Positions 28,648 through 37,212 of a stretch of DNA of 64,000 nucleotides are shown in pieces (the stretch's first letter is position 1; every line of letters begins with the position of its first letter). Made by a program: the position numbers and the translations under genes. Below the pieces are notes generated by a model that saw only the letters and a list, made by a program, of their open reading frames with translations, searched no databases and was not told the DNA's origin. The DNA comes from JACKNG01 sp050184115 (GTDB lineage: Bacteria; Pseudomonadota; Gammaproteobacteria; Ga0077536), in the NCBI GenBank assembly GCA_050184115.1, contig JBFXAQ010000003.1, positions 248,001 to 312,000 of the forward strand, given 5' to 3'.

Positions 28648-30189
28648 ATGCGAATCCCTCTCCCGACAACGCGCGACACCTCGTCCCAGAGGTCTTCGGA
28701 TGCCTGGCGACTGGCCGCGTGGGCCATCGCGCTGGCGACGTTCGCCGCGCTCCTGCTGCCCTTCGCGGCGCAGGTCGGTTTCACCGGATTCATGGCCGAC
28801 GACGCGCTCTACGTCCTGCTCGTCGACGCCCTGTCACCGGCGCACGCCGACGATCCGCTGCTGCTCTACGTGCGCCAGGTCGCGCACCTGCCGCCGCTCT
28901 ACCCGGCGCTGCTCGCACTCGCCGGCGCCGGCAGCGAGGCGCTGGCGCGCGCCCACCTCGTGCAAGGGCTGCTGGTCCTCGTCGCGCTCGCCGCGCAGGC
29001 GGCTTACGTGCGCCTGCTGAGCGGCAGCGATCGGCTCGGGCTGCTCGTGCTCGCCGTGCTGGCCGCCCTGCCCGCGACCTGGCTGCTCGCGAGCGAGTTG
29101 TGGAGTGAATTCCTCTACCTGGCGCTGACCGGTATCGCCCTCGCCTGCGCACGACAGGCCGCTGTCACACCACGCTGGTGGTACTGGGCGGCGGCGCTGG
29201 CGGGACTCGCCGCCATCACCCGCGGGGTCGGCCTGGCCTTGATCGGGGCACTCGTCATCGGCGCCTTCGTGCGACGACGACGCGCGCTGCCGGGGATCCT
29301 CGCCCTCGCCGCCTTGCCGCTCGTGGTCGCCCGTCTTGCTGGCCAGGGCTCGCCCGGCGACTACGTCGAGGTGTTCAGCGGACGCGTCGCGGATCTCGCC
29401 CGCCTGCCCGCGGTGGTGATCACGAACATCGCAGCCGCGGGCCCGGGCTGGGCCGCGGTGTTCCAGGATCATCCCGCTACACCGGCCATGCTGCTGGCCG
29501 TGCTCGTCGCACTGCTCGCGCTGCTCGGCGCCTGGCCACGGCTGCGTCGGCTCGAACCGGACGCGGTCTACGTCACGCTCTACCTCGGCCTCGTCGCGGT
29601 GTGGCCCTTTCCCGATTTCATGACGCGTTTTCTCTACCCACTGGTGCCGCTCGTCCTGCTCTACTTCGCCTGCGGGTTGCGCACCTGCGCCGCGCGCGCC
29701 TTGCCGCGCATGGCCACGGAGCGAACCCTGGCGGTGGCGAGCGTGGGCCTGGTGGTGCTGTTCATCGCGGTGGCCTGCTGGAGCAGTCCCCTTGCACAGC
29801 GCTACTTCGCGCCGCCACCGGGGCCACTCACCACCTATCGCACCAGCCGCTACTGGCTGTCGCCGCCCGCTCCGGCCCGTGCGCTGGACGACCTCGCCAG
29901 CAAGCACGCGATGACCACCTTCATGCGCGATTTGCCGCGCCTGGTCGGGCCACGAGAATGCATCCACGCCCGCCATCCCGCCGCGGTCATGCTGCACGCC
30001 CACCGCCTCGCCTTCCCCGCGCCCGCCGGTACGGCGCGACCGTCACGCCCGACCTGCCGCTTCCACCTCGTTCTCGCCGACCGCGCGCTCGACGCTGTGC
30101 GCGCCGATCTATGGCCCGGCCACCAGGTGCTGGCCGAAAGCCGCCTCGCCGGCCACCCCGTGGCGCAATTGCTGCGCTACGACGACTGA
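28648..30189 (+). CDS. Multi-pass membrane protein, GT-C glycosyltransferase-like
   Basis: About 513 residues with roughly ten hydrophobic spans (first at 23-45) and a C-terminal soluble part of about 120 residues. The first external loop contains GFMADDALYVLLVDAL, where paired acidic residues near the N terminus resemble the catalytic Asp of GT-C (ArnT/PMT-like) glycosyltransferases. The family match is weak. The start at ATG 28648 is chosen because it places the first helix near the N terminus; no ribosome-binding site is obvious. Divergent from the thiolase-like gene. Confidence 0.65.
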   Translation: MRIPLPTTRDTSSQRSSDAWRLAAWAIALATFAALLLPFAAQVGFTGFMADDALYVLLVDALSPAHADDPLLLYVRQVAHLPPLYPALLALAGAGSEALARAHLVQGLLVLVALAAQAAYVRLLSGSDRLGLLVLAVLAALPATWLLASELWSEFLYLALTGIALACARQAAVTPRWWYWAAALAGLAAITRGVGLALIGALVIGAFVRRRRALPGILALAALPLVVARLAGQGSPGDYVEVFSGRVADLARLPAVVITNIAAAGPGWAAVFQDHPATPAMLLAVLVALLALLGAWPRLRRLEPDAVYVTLYLGLVAVWPFPDFMTRFLYPLVPLVLLYFACGLRTCAARALPRMATERTLAVASVGLVVLFIAVACWSSPLAQRYFAPPPGPLTTYRTSRYWLSPPAPARALDDLASKHAMTTFMRDLPRLVGPRECIHARHPAAVMLHAHRLAFPAPAGTARPSRPTCRFHLVLADRALDAVRADLWPGHQVLAESRLAGHPVAQLLRYDD

Positions 30190-30220
30190 GGACCGGCGCG
30201 CCACTCGGCGTCGCGCCGCT

Positions 30221-30289
30221 CGGGGTCAGACCCCGAGGTTCAACAGCTTGATTTCAGGGACATGTCGCTGGCCTTTGGGGTCTGACCCC
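30221..30289. repeat. Paired GGGGTCAGACCCC palindromes
   Basis: CGGGGTCAGACCCCG (30221-30235) and GGGGTCTGACCCC (30277-30289) about 40 bases apart, in the gap between the membrane protein and the Mo-hydroxylase genes. Confidence 0.88.
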
Positions 30290-30340
30290 GGCGAGCGCGA
30301 TCCCGACGAGCGCTGACGGGTGGGGCGGCACGGCGCGCAG

Positions 30341-30346
30341 TACACT
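30341..30346 (+). promoter_or_regulatory. Candidate -10 box TACACT
   Basis: TACACT 47 bases before the FAD subunit of the Mo-hydroxylase, in the context GCAGTACACTCTGGCGC, resembling that before the methylcrotonyl-CoA carboxylase genes. No -35 box recognised. Confidence 0.3.
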
Positions 30347-30392
30347 CTGGCGCACCCACTCCAGGGACACCGCACAGGGGAGGTCGGTGACC

Positions 30393-31190
30393 ATGCGACC
30401 CGCAGCTTTCGAACTGCATCGGCCGGCTTCGCTGGAAGCCGCGCTCGGCCACGTCGCCGCCGGCGCCGTGCCGCTCGCCGGCGGCCAGAGCCTGCTGCCG
30501 GCGATGCGCCTGCGCGACGCCACGCCCACCGCGCTGGTCGACCTGTCGACCATCGCCGAACTCGACGATGCCATCGTCATCGCGGACGGCTGGCTGCGCC
30601 TCGGCGCGCATGTCACGCACCGCCAGGTGGCCGAGCACACGGCCATCGGCAGCGCCATGCCCTGGATCGCAGCGGCCGCGCAACAGCTCGGCGACGTGCA
30701 GGTACGCAACCTCGGCACCACGCTCGGCAACCTGTGCTGGGCCGATCCGCGCGCCAACATGGCCGTCGCGCTGCTCGCCAGCGATGCCGCGGTGATCGTC
30801 GCCGCGCCCGGTGGCCAGCGCACCCGCCTCCCGCTCGGCGAGTTCTTCACCGGCTTTCGCCGCCACGCACTCGGTGAACGCATCGCGATGGCCATCGAAC
30901 TGCCGTGGGCGACGGACGCCCGTGGCGTCTACCTCGAGTTCTCGCGCCAGCCGCAGGACCTCGCGCTGGTCAACGTCTGCGCCGTGCGGCGCGGGGTGGC
31001 GCTCAGCGTTGCCGTCGGTGGCATCGATCCCGTACCGGTGCGCCTCGACGCCGTCGAACGCGACGGCCCTGCCGCGCTCGACGCCGCCTTGCGCGCCGCC
31101 GACCACGCCCCCGTCGTCGATCAGCACGGCGACGCCGCCTACAAGCTGCACCTCGCACGCGTGCTGGCGGAATTGGAGGTGACGCCGTGA
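30393..31190 (+). CDS. FAD-binding medium subunit of molybdenum hydroxylase
   Basis: CoxM/CutM-like subunit that passes electrons from the Fe-S clusters to FAD. 265 residues; FAD-binding segments AGGQSLLPAMRLR (near 33-45) and LGTTLGNLCWADPRANM (near 107-123) are typical. I chose ATG at 30393, nine bases after GGGGAGG; GTG at 30387 is too close to that site. Its stop overlaps the GTG start of the fused large gene (GTGA), so the two form a coupled pair. Confidence 0.9.
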   Translation: MRPAAFELHRPASLEAALGHVAAGAVPLAGGQSLLPAMRLRDATPTALVDLSTIAELDDAIVIADGWLRLGAHVTHRQVAEHTAIGSAMPWIAAAAQQLGDVQVRNLGTTLGNLCWADPRANMAVALLASDAAVIVAAPGGQRTRLPLGEFFTGFRRHALGERIAMAIELPWATDARGVYLEFSRQPQDLALVNVCAVRRGVALSVAVGGIDPVPVRLDAVERDGPAALDAALRAADHAPVVDQHGDAAYKLHLARVLAELEVTP

Positions 31191-34096
31191 GCACGCAGCG
31201 CGTCACCCTCAGCGTCAACGGTGAGACGGTCAGCGCCGAGGTCGAACCGCGTCTCCTGCTGGTCGACTTCCTGCGCGAACACGCCGGCACGCGCGGCGTG
31301 CGTATCGGCTGCGAGGAAGGCGCCTGCGGCGCCTGCACCGTCGAACTAGACGGCCGCACGGTGAAGTCCTGCCTGTGCCTCGCCGTGCGCGCCGACGGCG
31401 CAACGGTGCGTACCGTCGAGGGCCTCGCCCAGGGCCGCCACCTGAGCGCCCTGCAGGAAGCCTTCACCAGTTCGCACGCCCTGCAATGCGGTTACTGCAC
31501 CGCCGGCATGCTGATGAGCGCCGAGGCCTTCCTCGCCGCGCACGGTGACGCCGATTTCGACGACGACGACGTCCGCCGGGCACTGACCGGCAACTACTGT
31601 CGCTGTACCGGTTACGAGCCCATCATCCACGCCGTCAAGGTTGCGGCCGGGCGCGCCGCGCCGCGCGCGGTGCCGGAATCACAGCAGTCCGCCGATGGCG
31701 GCTGGATCGGCAAACCGGTGCCGCGCCGCGAGGATCGCCGCCTCGTCGCCGGCCGCGGCCGTTATGCCGATACCGTCGGCGGCCCCGGTGACCTGCATGC
31801 CTGCGCGACCCGCGCGACCCGTGCCCACGCCCGCATCGTCTCCATCGACACCACGCGTGCCCGCGCCATGCCCGGCGTGCGCCTGGTCATCACCGGCGAG
31901 GAGGCGCGCGCGCACTGGCAACCGATCGCGCCGACCATGGATCTCCTCGATCTGAAGCTGCCGCGGCGCTACCCACTCGCCACTGACAAGGTGATCTTCT
32001 ACGGCGAGCCCGTGGTGCTGGTCGTCGCCGACACGCCCTGGCAGGCCGAGGACGCCGCGCGCGCGGTCGAGGTCGAGTACGCCGACCTGCCGGCGAACGT
32101 CGATGCCGTAAGCGCCACCACGGCGAGCGGCGCAGCGCTCCTCTACCCAGAGTGGGGCTCCAACCTGCAGGTCGAATTCGCCACCAGCCACGGCGACGTC
32201 GATGGCGCGTTCGCCCGCGCCGATCTCGTCGTCGACGAACACATCGGCGCACACCGTTCGAGCGCCATGCCACTCGAGACGCGCGTCGTGCATGCCCATT
32301 ACGACCCGGCCGAGGAGCGCCTCACCGTCCACACCTCGACCCAGATCCCGCACCTCTCGCGGCTCATGCTGGCACGCGTGTTCGGCATCCCCGAGCCGCG
32401 CATCCGCGTCGTCGTCGGCGACGTCGGCGGCGCCTTCGGCGCCAAGCTCTCGGTCGACTGCGAGTTCCTGCCGGTGCTCGGTTCGATCCTGACCGGCCGC
32501 CCGGTGCGCTGGTTCGAAGCGCGCTCGGAATGGATCCACTCGGGCTTCGCCGCGCGCGACTACCACACCCGTTCGCGCGCGGCCTTCGCCCGCGACGGCA
32601 CCCTGCTCGCGCTCGAGACCGACATCCTCGCCGACGTCGGCTGCGACGGCGCCGAGCGCGCCTGCGGGCTGGGCATGCCGATCAACGGCGGCACCTATGC
32701 GCCGGGACCTTACCGCTGCCCGGTCTACCGCACGCGCGTGCGCTGCGTGGTGACCAACAAGGCGCCGTACAACGCCTTTCGCGGCTACGGCAAGGATCTC
32801 GCCAACCTGCTCATCGAGCGCGTGCTCGACCAGGCCGCCGATCGCCTGGAGATGGACCCGGTGCGCCTGCGCCAAAGGAACCTGCTCGAGCACTACCCGC
32901 ACCAGCTCGTCACCGGGCCCATCCTCGAGAACGGTACGGCCGCCGAGTCGATGGCCGAACTCGAACGGCTGATGGACGTGCCGGCGCTGCGCGCCGAACA
33001 GGCCCGCCTGCTGGGCGAGGGCCGTTACCTCGGCATCAGCCTCGTGCCCTACATCGAACCGGCCGGCGCGACCTTCCCTGGATCGCTGTGCCAGAACTTC
33101 GAATCGGTCGCCATGCGCATCACCGCCGACGGCGGCGTACAGGTGCTGACCGGTGTGCAGAACATCGGCCAGGGCATCGAGACCAGCTACGCCCAGGTCG
33201 CCGCCGACATCCTCGGCGCACGCCTCGCCGATGTCAGCATCCAGTGGGGTGACACCACCGCCGTCCCCTACGGTTCGGGCACCTACGCGAGCCGCGGCGC
33301 CATGTACGCCGTCGGCGCCATGCTCGATGCCGGCGACAAGTTGAGGAAACGCATCGTCACCGGCGCGGCGACGCTCTTCGGTTGCAGCGCGGACGACATC
33401 GCCATCGCTAACGGCGTCATCACCTGCACCGCCGACGGCCGCACGATGAGCTTCGCCGAGTTCGCCTATGCCTGTTACTTCCAGCCCGGTGCCGAGGTCG
33501 TGCTCGACCGCGCCGACGCGCCGCTGCTCGAAGCGCAGGGTCAGTACCGCCATCCGCAGGTCAACTGGAAACCGGACGCGCTCGGTCGGGTGCAGTTCTA
33601 CCCGACGCACGCCAACGGCGCCGAGGGCGCACTGGTCGAGGTCGATGCCGAGACCGGGCGCGTGGAGGTGAAGAAAATCTGGATGGTCGCCGACCACGGC
33701 GTGGTGTTGAACGAACTCCTGCTCAAGGGCCAGGTGCGCGGCGGCGTGGTGCAGCAGCTCGGCGGCACGCTGTACGAGAACCTCGCCTACGACGCCGACG
33801 GCATCCCGTTGCAGAAGACGCTGAAGGAATACGGCATGCCGACGGTGTGGGCGGCGCCCGAGATCGAGATCCACCACCTCGTCAGCCCCTCGCCCGCGAC
33901 CCGCATCGGCGCCAAGGGCGGCGGCGAGGACGGCTGCATCGCCACCACCACGGCGCTGATGGGCGCAGTGGAAGATGCGCTGCGCCCGCTCGGGGTGAAG
34001 GTCATGAGCGGACCGCTGTCGCCGGCCAGGGTACGCGGGATGATCGAGGCGGCGCAGGCTGCAGCCGGCGACGTCCCCAGACGATCAAGCACTTGA
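31187..34096 (+). CDS. Fused Fe-S and molybdopterin subunits of molybdenum hydroxylase
   Basis: 969-residue protein joining the two subunits that are usually separate (CoxS and CoxL). Residues 1-160 hold two [2Fe-2S] clusters: Cys42, 47, 50, 62 (GCEEGACGAC) and Cys101, 104, 138, 140 (CGYCTAG, GNYCRCTGYEP). From about 171 the molybdopterin domains follow, with GDVGGAFGAKLS, APYNAFRGYGK and the catalytic Glu in IGAKGGGEDGC. The CO dehydrogenase cysteine loop (AYxCSFR) is absent, so this is more likely an aldehyde or aromatic/heterocycle hydroxylase. GTG at 31187 follows GGAGGT. The final codons (RSST and stop) lie in the repeat box ATCAAGCACTTGAC. Confidence 0.92.
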   Translation: MSTQRVTLSVNGETVSAEVEPRLLLVDFLREHAGTRGVRIGCEEGACGACTVELDGRTVKSCLCLAVRADGATVRTVEGLAQGRHLSALQEAFTSSHALQCGYCTAGMLMSAEAFLAAHGDADFDDDDVRRALTGNYCRCTGYEPIIHAVKVAAGRAAPRAVPESQQSADGGWIGKPVPRREDRRLVAGRGRYADTVGGPGDLHACATRATRAHARIVSIDTTRARAMPGVRLVITGEEARAHWQPIAPTMDLLDLKLPRRYPLATDKVIFYGEPVVLVVADTPWQAEDAARAVEVEYADLPANVDAVSATTASGAALLYPEWGSNLQVEFATSHGDVDGAFARADLVVDEHIGAHRSSAMPLETRVVHAHYDPAEERLTVHTSTQIPHLSRLMLARVFGIPEPRIRVVVGDVGGAFGAKLSVDCEFLPVLGSILTGRPVRWFEARSEWIHSGFAARDYHTRSRAAFARDGTLLALETDILADVGCDGAERACGLGMPINGGTYAPGPYRCPVYRTRVRCVVTNKAPYNAFRGYGKDLANLLIERVLDQAADRLEMDPVRLRQRNLLEHYPHQLVTGPILENGTAAESMAELERLMDVPALRAEQARLLGEGRYLGISLVPYIEPAGATFPGSLCQNFESVAMRITADGGVQVLTGVQNIGQGIETSYAQVAADILGARLADVSIQWGDTTAVPYGSGTYASRGAMYAVGAMLDAGDKLRKRIVTGAATLFGCSADDIAIANGVITCTADGRTMSFAEFAYACYFQPGAEVVLDRADAPLLEAQGQYRHPQVNWKPDALGRVQFYPTHANGAEGALVEVDAETGRVEVKKIWMVADHGVVLNELLLKGQVRGGVVQQLGGTLYENLAYDADGIPLQKTLKEYGMPTVWAAPEIEIHHLVSPSPATRIGAKGGGEDGCIATTTALMGAVEDALRPLGVKVMSGPLSPARVRGMIEAAQAAAGDVPRRSST

Positions 34097-34114
34097 CCTG
34101 CGGTGTCGGACACC
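34083..34114 (+). repeat. Palindromic element forming the end of the Mo-hydroxylase gene
   Basis: ATCAAGCACTTGAC box followed by GCGGTGTCGGACACC. The TGA inside ACTTGA is the stop codon of the fused gene, and the bases just before it encode its last residues. A second box-plus-palindrome ends the duplicated gene end downstream (34319-34342). Confidence 0.85.
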
Positions 34115-34135
34115 AACGGCACGAACGGTGAAGCA

Positions 34136-34211
34136 CGAACGGTGACAGTTTACTTTTGCTCGGCGCGGCGCCGCGGCTCCATGGCGCGCAAAAGTAAACT
34201 GTCACCGTTCG
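34136..34211. repeat. Long inverted repeat, GGTGACAGTTTAC family
   Basis: Perfect 24-base arms at 34136-34159 (with GGTGACAGTTTACTTTTGC) and 34188-34211, separated by a 28-base GC-rich loop that itself contains GGCGCGGCGCCGC. It is embedded between the real 3' end of the Mo-hydroxylase gene and its duplicated copy. Confidence 0.92.
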
Positions 34212-34218
34212 TCACCCC

Positions 34219-34342
34219 GCTAGGGGCGAAGGTCATGAACGGCCCCCTGCCGCCGGTACAGGTGCGCGGCATGAGCGACGCGGCGCAGGTGGCAGCAGGC
34301 GACACCCCGAGGCGGTCGAGCACTTGACCGGCGGTGTCAGAC
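34219..34342 (+). pseudogene. Duplicated 3' end of the Mo-hydroxylase gene plus palindrome
   Basis: This segment aligns with 33989-34114. In translation it reads GAKVMNGPLPPVQVRG then DAAQVAAGD and ends PRRSST, against GVKVMSGPLSPARVRG, EAAQAAAGD and PRRSST in the intact gene. Like the original it ends in an AGCACTTGA box and a GGTGTCAGACGCC palindrome. It lacks everything upstream and is a relic of a partial duplication, clearly diverged from its parent. Confidence 0.88.
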
Positions 34343-34358
34343 GCCGAGGAGCAGGGCG

Positions 34359-35900
34359 TCAGGCTTCTTCCGCCCCCGCCCGTCCCGGCGTGACCGCGTA
34401 GCTCTTCAAGGTCGCGCACGCGCTGTCCTCGCGCGTGACGTCGGCCAGCGCCCGCAGATCGGTACGCATGCCCTCGGCGTTCACCTCCACCCGCAGGTAA
34501 CCGCGCGGGCCGCTGACGGCATACCGGATGTGGCCCGGATTGGCGGCGAGCGCGTTCTCGATGATGCCCTCGGGCGCGGGGTTGGACGAGATCGAGGTCG
34601 TCACGAACTCGCTGGCGATGGTGGCGGAGTCGGGCCGGGTGAAATCGCGTTTCAGATCGTTGACCCAGAACGAGTGCACGTCGCCCCCGAAGGTGACGGG
34701 GTTGGTCACGGCGCTGTCAACGAGGGCATCGGTGAAGCGCCGCCGCGCGGCAGGATAGCCGTCCCAGATGTCGGTGTACCACCGCTCGCCGGGGCCCGGC
34801 TTGCCGTCCGAGGGCCCGACCAGGGTCTGCTGGCCGACCAGGTTCCAGGTGCTCCTGCTCGCGCCGAGCATGGCGGCGAACCACGCTTCCTGCTGCGCGC
34901 CGAGCATGGTCGCGGCCGGGTCGCCGATGTCCGCGCATCCCTCGATGATGTTCGAACCGCCGCGGCCCGGCTTGGGGCAAGGCTGGTAGCTGCGGTACTG
35001 GCGATCGTCGAGGAGATAGAAGCGTGCGAGGCGGCCGTGATCGACCACGGTGTGGATGCGCATGTCGGGGCCGAACGGCACCATCGAACGCGGCAGCGGC
35101 ATGTGCTCGTAGTAGGCCTGGTAGGCCGCCGCGCGGCGGGCGAGGAACCACTCACGCGGGTCGAGATTCTGCGAACGATCGCTGGCGTAGTCGTTCTCCA
35201 CCTCGTGGTCGTCCCACACCACCAGCCACGGCGCCGCGGCGTGCATCGCCTGCAGGGCAGGGTCGCGCCGATGGCAGGCATAGCGCGCGCGGTAGTCGTC
35301 CAGGGTGACCGGTTCGCGCACGGCCTCGTGGCTGCGCACGTGCACCGGGCCCCAGGTGCTCTCGTAGATGTAGTCGCCGAGGTGCAGCACGACATCGAGA
35401 TCGTCGGCCAGCATGTGGCGGTAGGCGGCGTAATGCCCGTGCTCGAAGTGCTGGCACGAGGCGACGGCGAAGCGCAGGCGATCCGGCATCGCGTCCGACG
35501 CGGGCGCCGTGCGCGTGCGGCCGACGGCGCTGGTCGCGTCGCCGCAATGGAAGCGATAGAACCAGCCGCGCCCGGGCGGCAGGCGCTGGGTCTCGACGTG
35601 CACCGAGTGCCCCCAGCCCGGCTCGGCCCAGGACGTGCCGTTCGCGACCACCGAGCCGAAGTGCTCGTCCTCGGCCACCTCCCAGTGCACCGGCACCGGA
35701 ACCGGCGCCATGCCGCCGCCCGGTGCGAACGGCTCGGGGGCAAGGCGCGTCCACAGCACGAAGCCGTCGGGCGACGGGTAACCCGAGGCCACACCGAGCG
35801 TGAATGGGTCGCCCTCCAGGTGCGGCGCGGCGGCGAACACCCGCGGCACCCCGGCGGCGAGCGCGGCGGCCTGGGCGATGAAACGGCGGCGGCTGGGCAT
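34359..35900 (-). CDS. PhoD-family alkaline phosphatase, Tat-exported
   Basis: Secreted phosphatase/phosphodiesterase of 513 residues. The Tat signal SRRRFIAQAAALAAG sends the folded metalloenzyme to the periplasm. Metal-site motifs typical of PhoD are ASCQHFEHG, LHLGDYIYES, VVWDDHEVENDY and FGGDVHSFWV. It releases phosphate from esters or teichoic/phospholipid material. ATG at 35900 has GGAGG six bases upstream; the longer frame to 35954 would bury the Tat signal. Convergent with the Mo-hydroxylase gene, next to its duplicated end. Confidence 0.93.
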   Translation of the reverse strand: MPSRRRFIAQAAALAAGVPRVFAAAPHLEGDPFTLGVASGYPSPDGFVLWTRLAPEPFAPGGGMAPVPVPVHWEVAEDEHFGSVVANGTSWAEPGWGHSVHVETQRLPPGRGWFYRFHCGDATSAVGRTRTAPASDAMPDRLRFAVASCQHFEHGHYAAYRHMLADDLDVVLHLGDYIYESTWGPVHVRSHEAVREPVTLDDYRARYACHRRDPALQAMHAAAPWLVVWDDHEVENDYASDRSQNLDPREWFLARRAAAYQAYYEHMPLPRSMVPFGPDMRIHTVVDHGRLARFYLLDDRQYRSYQPCPKPGRGGSNIIEGCADIGDPAATMLGAQQEAWFAAMLGASRSTWNLVGQQTLVGPSDGKPGPGERWYTDIWDGYPAARRRFTDALVDSAVTNPVTFGGDVHSFWVNDLKRDFTRPDSATIASEFVTTSISSNPAPEGIIENALAANPGHIRYAVSGPRGYLRVEVNAEGMRTDLRALADVTREDSACATLKSYAVTPGRAGAEEA

Positions 35901-36272
35901 GGAGTCCTCCGGGCGGACGGTGGCGGCGTGAACGGGCGGATGCCGAAGCGCCAAGGTTAGCGCAGGGCGATGGCGACATGATGACCGTGCCCGTTCGGCC
36001 GCGGTCGGGACCGATATTGGTGACAGTTACCCTTTGCGACGCTCCCTGCCCCGGCGTCCCGTCACGCAATCGGTGCGCAATCGGTGACAGTCACCGATTG
36101 CATGCCCCGGCATTTCGAATTTGGTGACTGTCACCAATTGCGGCCGGCGTGCCTCGGCCGGCGCCCTGGGCTATCTTTCGGCATGCGGGGGGGAGGCACG
36201 GGCCGGCGCGGGGTCAGCGCGGAGCTTGACGGCCGTTCCCGCGCCGTCTAACGCACATCGGGGGGGGATACC
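35901..36272. other. Intergenic region with repeats, no gene seen
   Basis: Gap between the divergent phosphatase and cyclase-family genes. Apart from the palindromes at 36010-36138 it holds only GC-rich sequence. No conserved coding frame is seen. Promoters for both flanking genes should lie here, but no clear boxes were found. Confidence 0.6.
36010..36138. repeat. Palindromes of the GGTGACAGTCACC family
   Basis: A half element at about 36018 (TTGGTGACAGTTACC), a perfect 25-base palindrome at 36077-36101 with core ATCGGTGACAGTCACCGAT, and TTGGTGACTGTCACCAA at 36121-36137. This is the third core type in the window and matches the arms of the hairpin at 34136-34211. Confidence 0.88.
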
Positions 36273-37073
36273 ATGCCGCGCCGCTTCATCGACATCTCCA
36301 TGCCGCTCGAGAACGACGTCGCCTCCGACCCGCCCGGATACGGCCCGCACATCGAGTACGTCACCCACCAGCAATCGGCGAAGGACGTCGTGCAGTTCTT
36401 CCCCGGCATGGAAACCCGCGACCTGCCCGAAGGCGAAGGCTGGGCCATCGAGTGGATCCGCCTCATGACCCACAACGGCACCCACCTCGATGCGCCCTAC
36501 CACTTCCATTCGACGATGAACCGCGGCGAGCGTGCCATCACGATCGACGAGGTGCCGCTCGAATGGTGCTTCCAGCCCGGCGTGAAGCTCGACTTCCGCC
36601 ATTTCGAAGATGGCTACGTCGCGACGGCCGCCGACGTCGAAGCGGAACTGCAGCGCATCGGTCACGAACTGAAGCCACTCGAAATAGTCGTCGTCAACAC
36701 CCGCGCCGGCAGCCGCTACGGCCAGCCCGACTACGTCTCTGCCGGCTGCGGCATGGGCCGCGAGGCGACGCTTTATCTCCTCGAACGCGGCGTGCGCCTC
36801 ACCGGCACCGACGGCTGGAGCTGGGACGCGCCCTTCGTGCACACCAAGGACAAGTACGCCGAGACGCAAGACGCCGGTTTGATCTGGGAAGGCCACAAGG
36901 CCGGGCGCGAGATCGGTTACTGCCATCTCGAGAAGCTGCACAACCTCGAAGCACTGCCGAGCGACGGCTTCATGGTGAGTTGCTTCCCGGTGAAGATCCG
37001 GGGAGCGAGTGCGGGATGGACGCGGGCGGTGGGGATTGTGGAGGGCGGGGTTCTGGAGGCCTCAGCGGGATGA
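36273..37073 (+). CDS. Cyclase-family hydrolase (kynurenine formamidase-like)
   Basis: Metal-dependent hydrolase of 266 residues, family of bacterial arylformamidases and polyketide cyclases. The metal motif HNGTHLDAPYHF gives His67, His71, Asp73 and His77. Usually hydrolyses an amide, lactone or ester; substrate unknown. A purine-rich GGGGGGG run precedes the ATG by a few bases. The 3' part (37005-37044) recurs in diverged form at 40542-40581, on the other side of the AT-rich island. Confidence 0.88.
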   Translation: MPRRFIDISMPLENDVASDPPGYGPHIEYVTHQQSAKDVVQFFPGMETRDLPEGEGWAIEWIRLMTHNGTHLDAPYHFHSTMNRGERAITIDEVPLEWCFQPGVKLDFRHFEDGYVATAADVEAELQRIGHELKPLEIVVVNTRAGSRYGQPDYVSAGCGMGREATLYLLERGVRLTGTDGWSWDAPFVHTKDKYAETQDAGLIWEGHKAGREIGYCHLEKLHNLEALPSDGFMVSCFPVKIRGASAGWTRAVGIVEGGVLEASAG

Positions 37074-37176
37074 TCTGGAGTGCATTCGCGGTTCTGGAGA
37101 ATAGACGGACTCCGTCTAATTGGTTGCAGCGGAATTCCGAATAATCATCCGCCGTGGCGAATCTACCTAGTTAGTT

Positions 37177-37183
37177 GTTAGGG
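37177..37183 (+). other. Candidate attC/attI core site before cassette 1
   Basis: GTTAGGG resembles the integron core GTTRRRY except for the last base. It is placed 30 bases before the first cassette gene. The sequence upstream does not fold convincingly as an attC, so this may be a degenerate site. Confidence 0.3.
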
Positions 37184-37212
37184 ATGCGCGAGACCTTCCA
37201 GGAGTAATCGCC

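Noticed and set aside
31187..34096. Form I carbon monoxide dehydrogenase
   Set aside because: The active-site cysteine loop AYxCSFR is replaced by APYNAFRGYG, so CO oxidation is unlikely.
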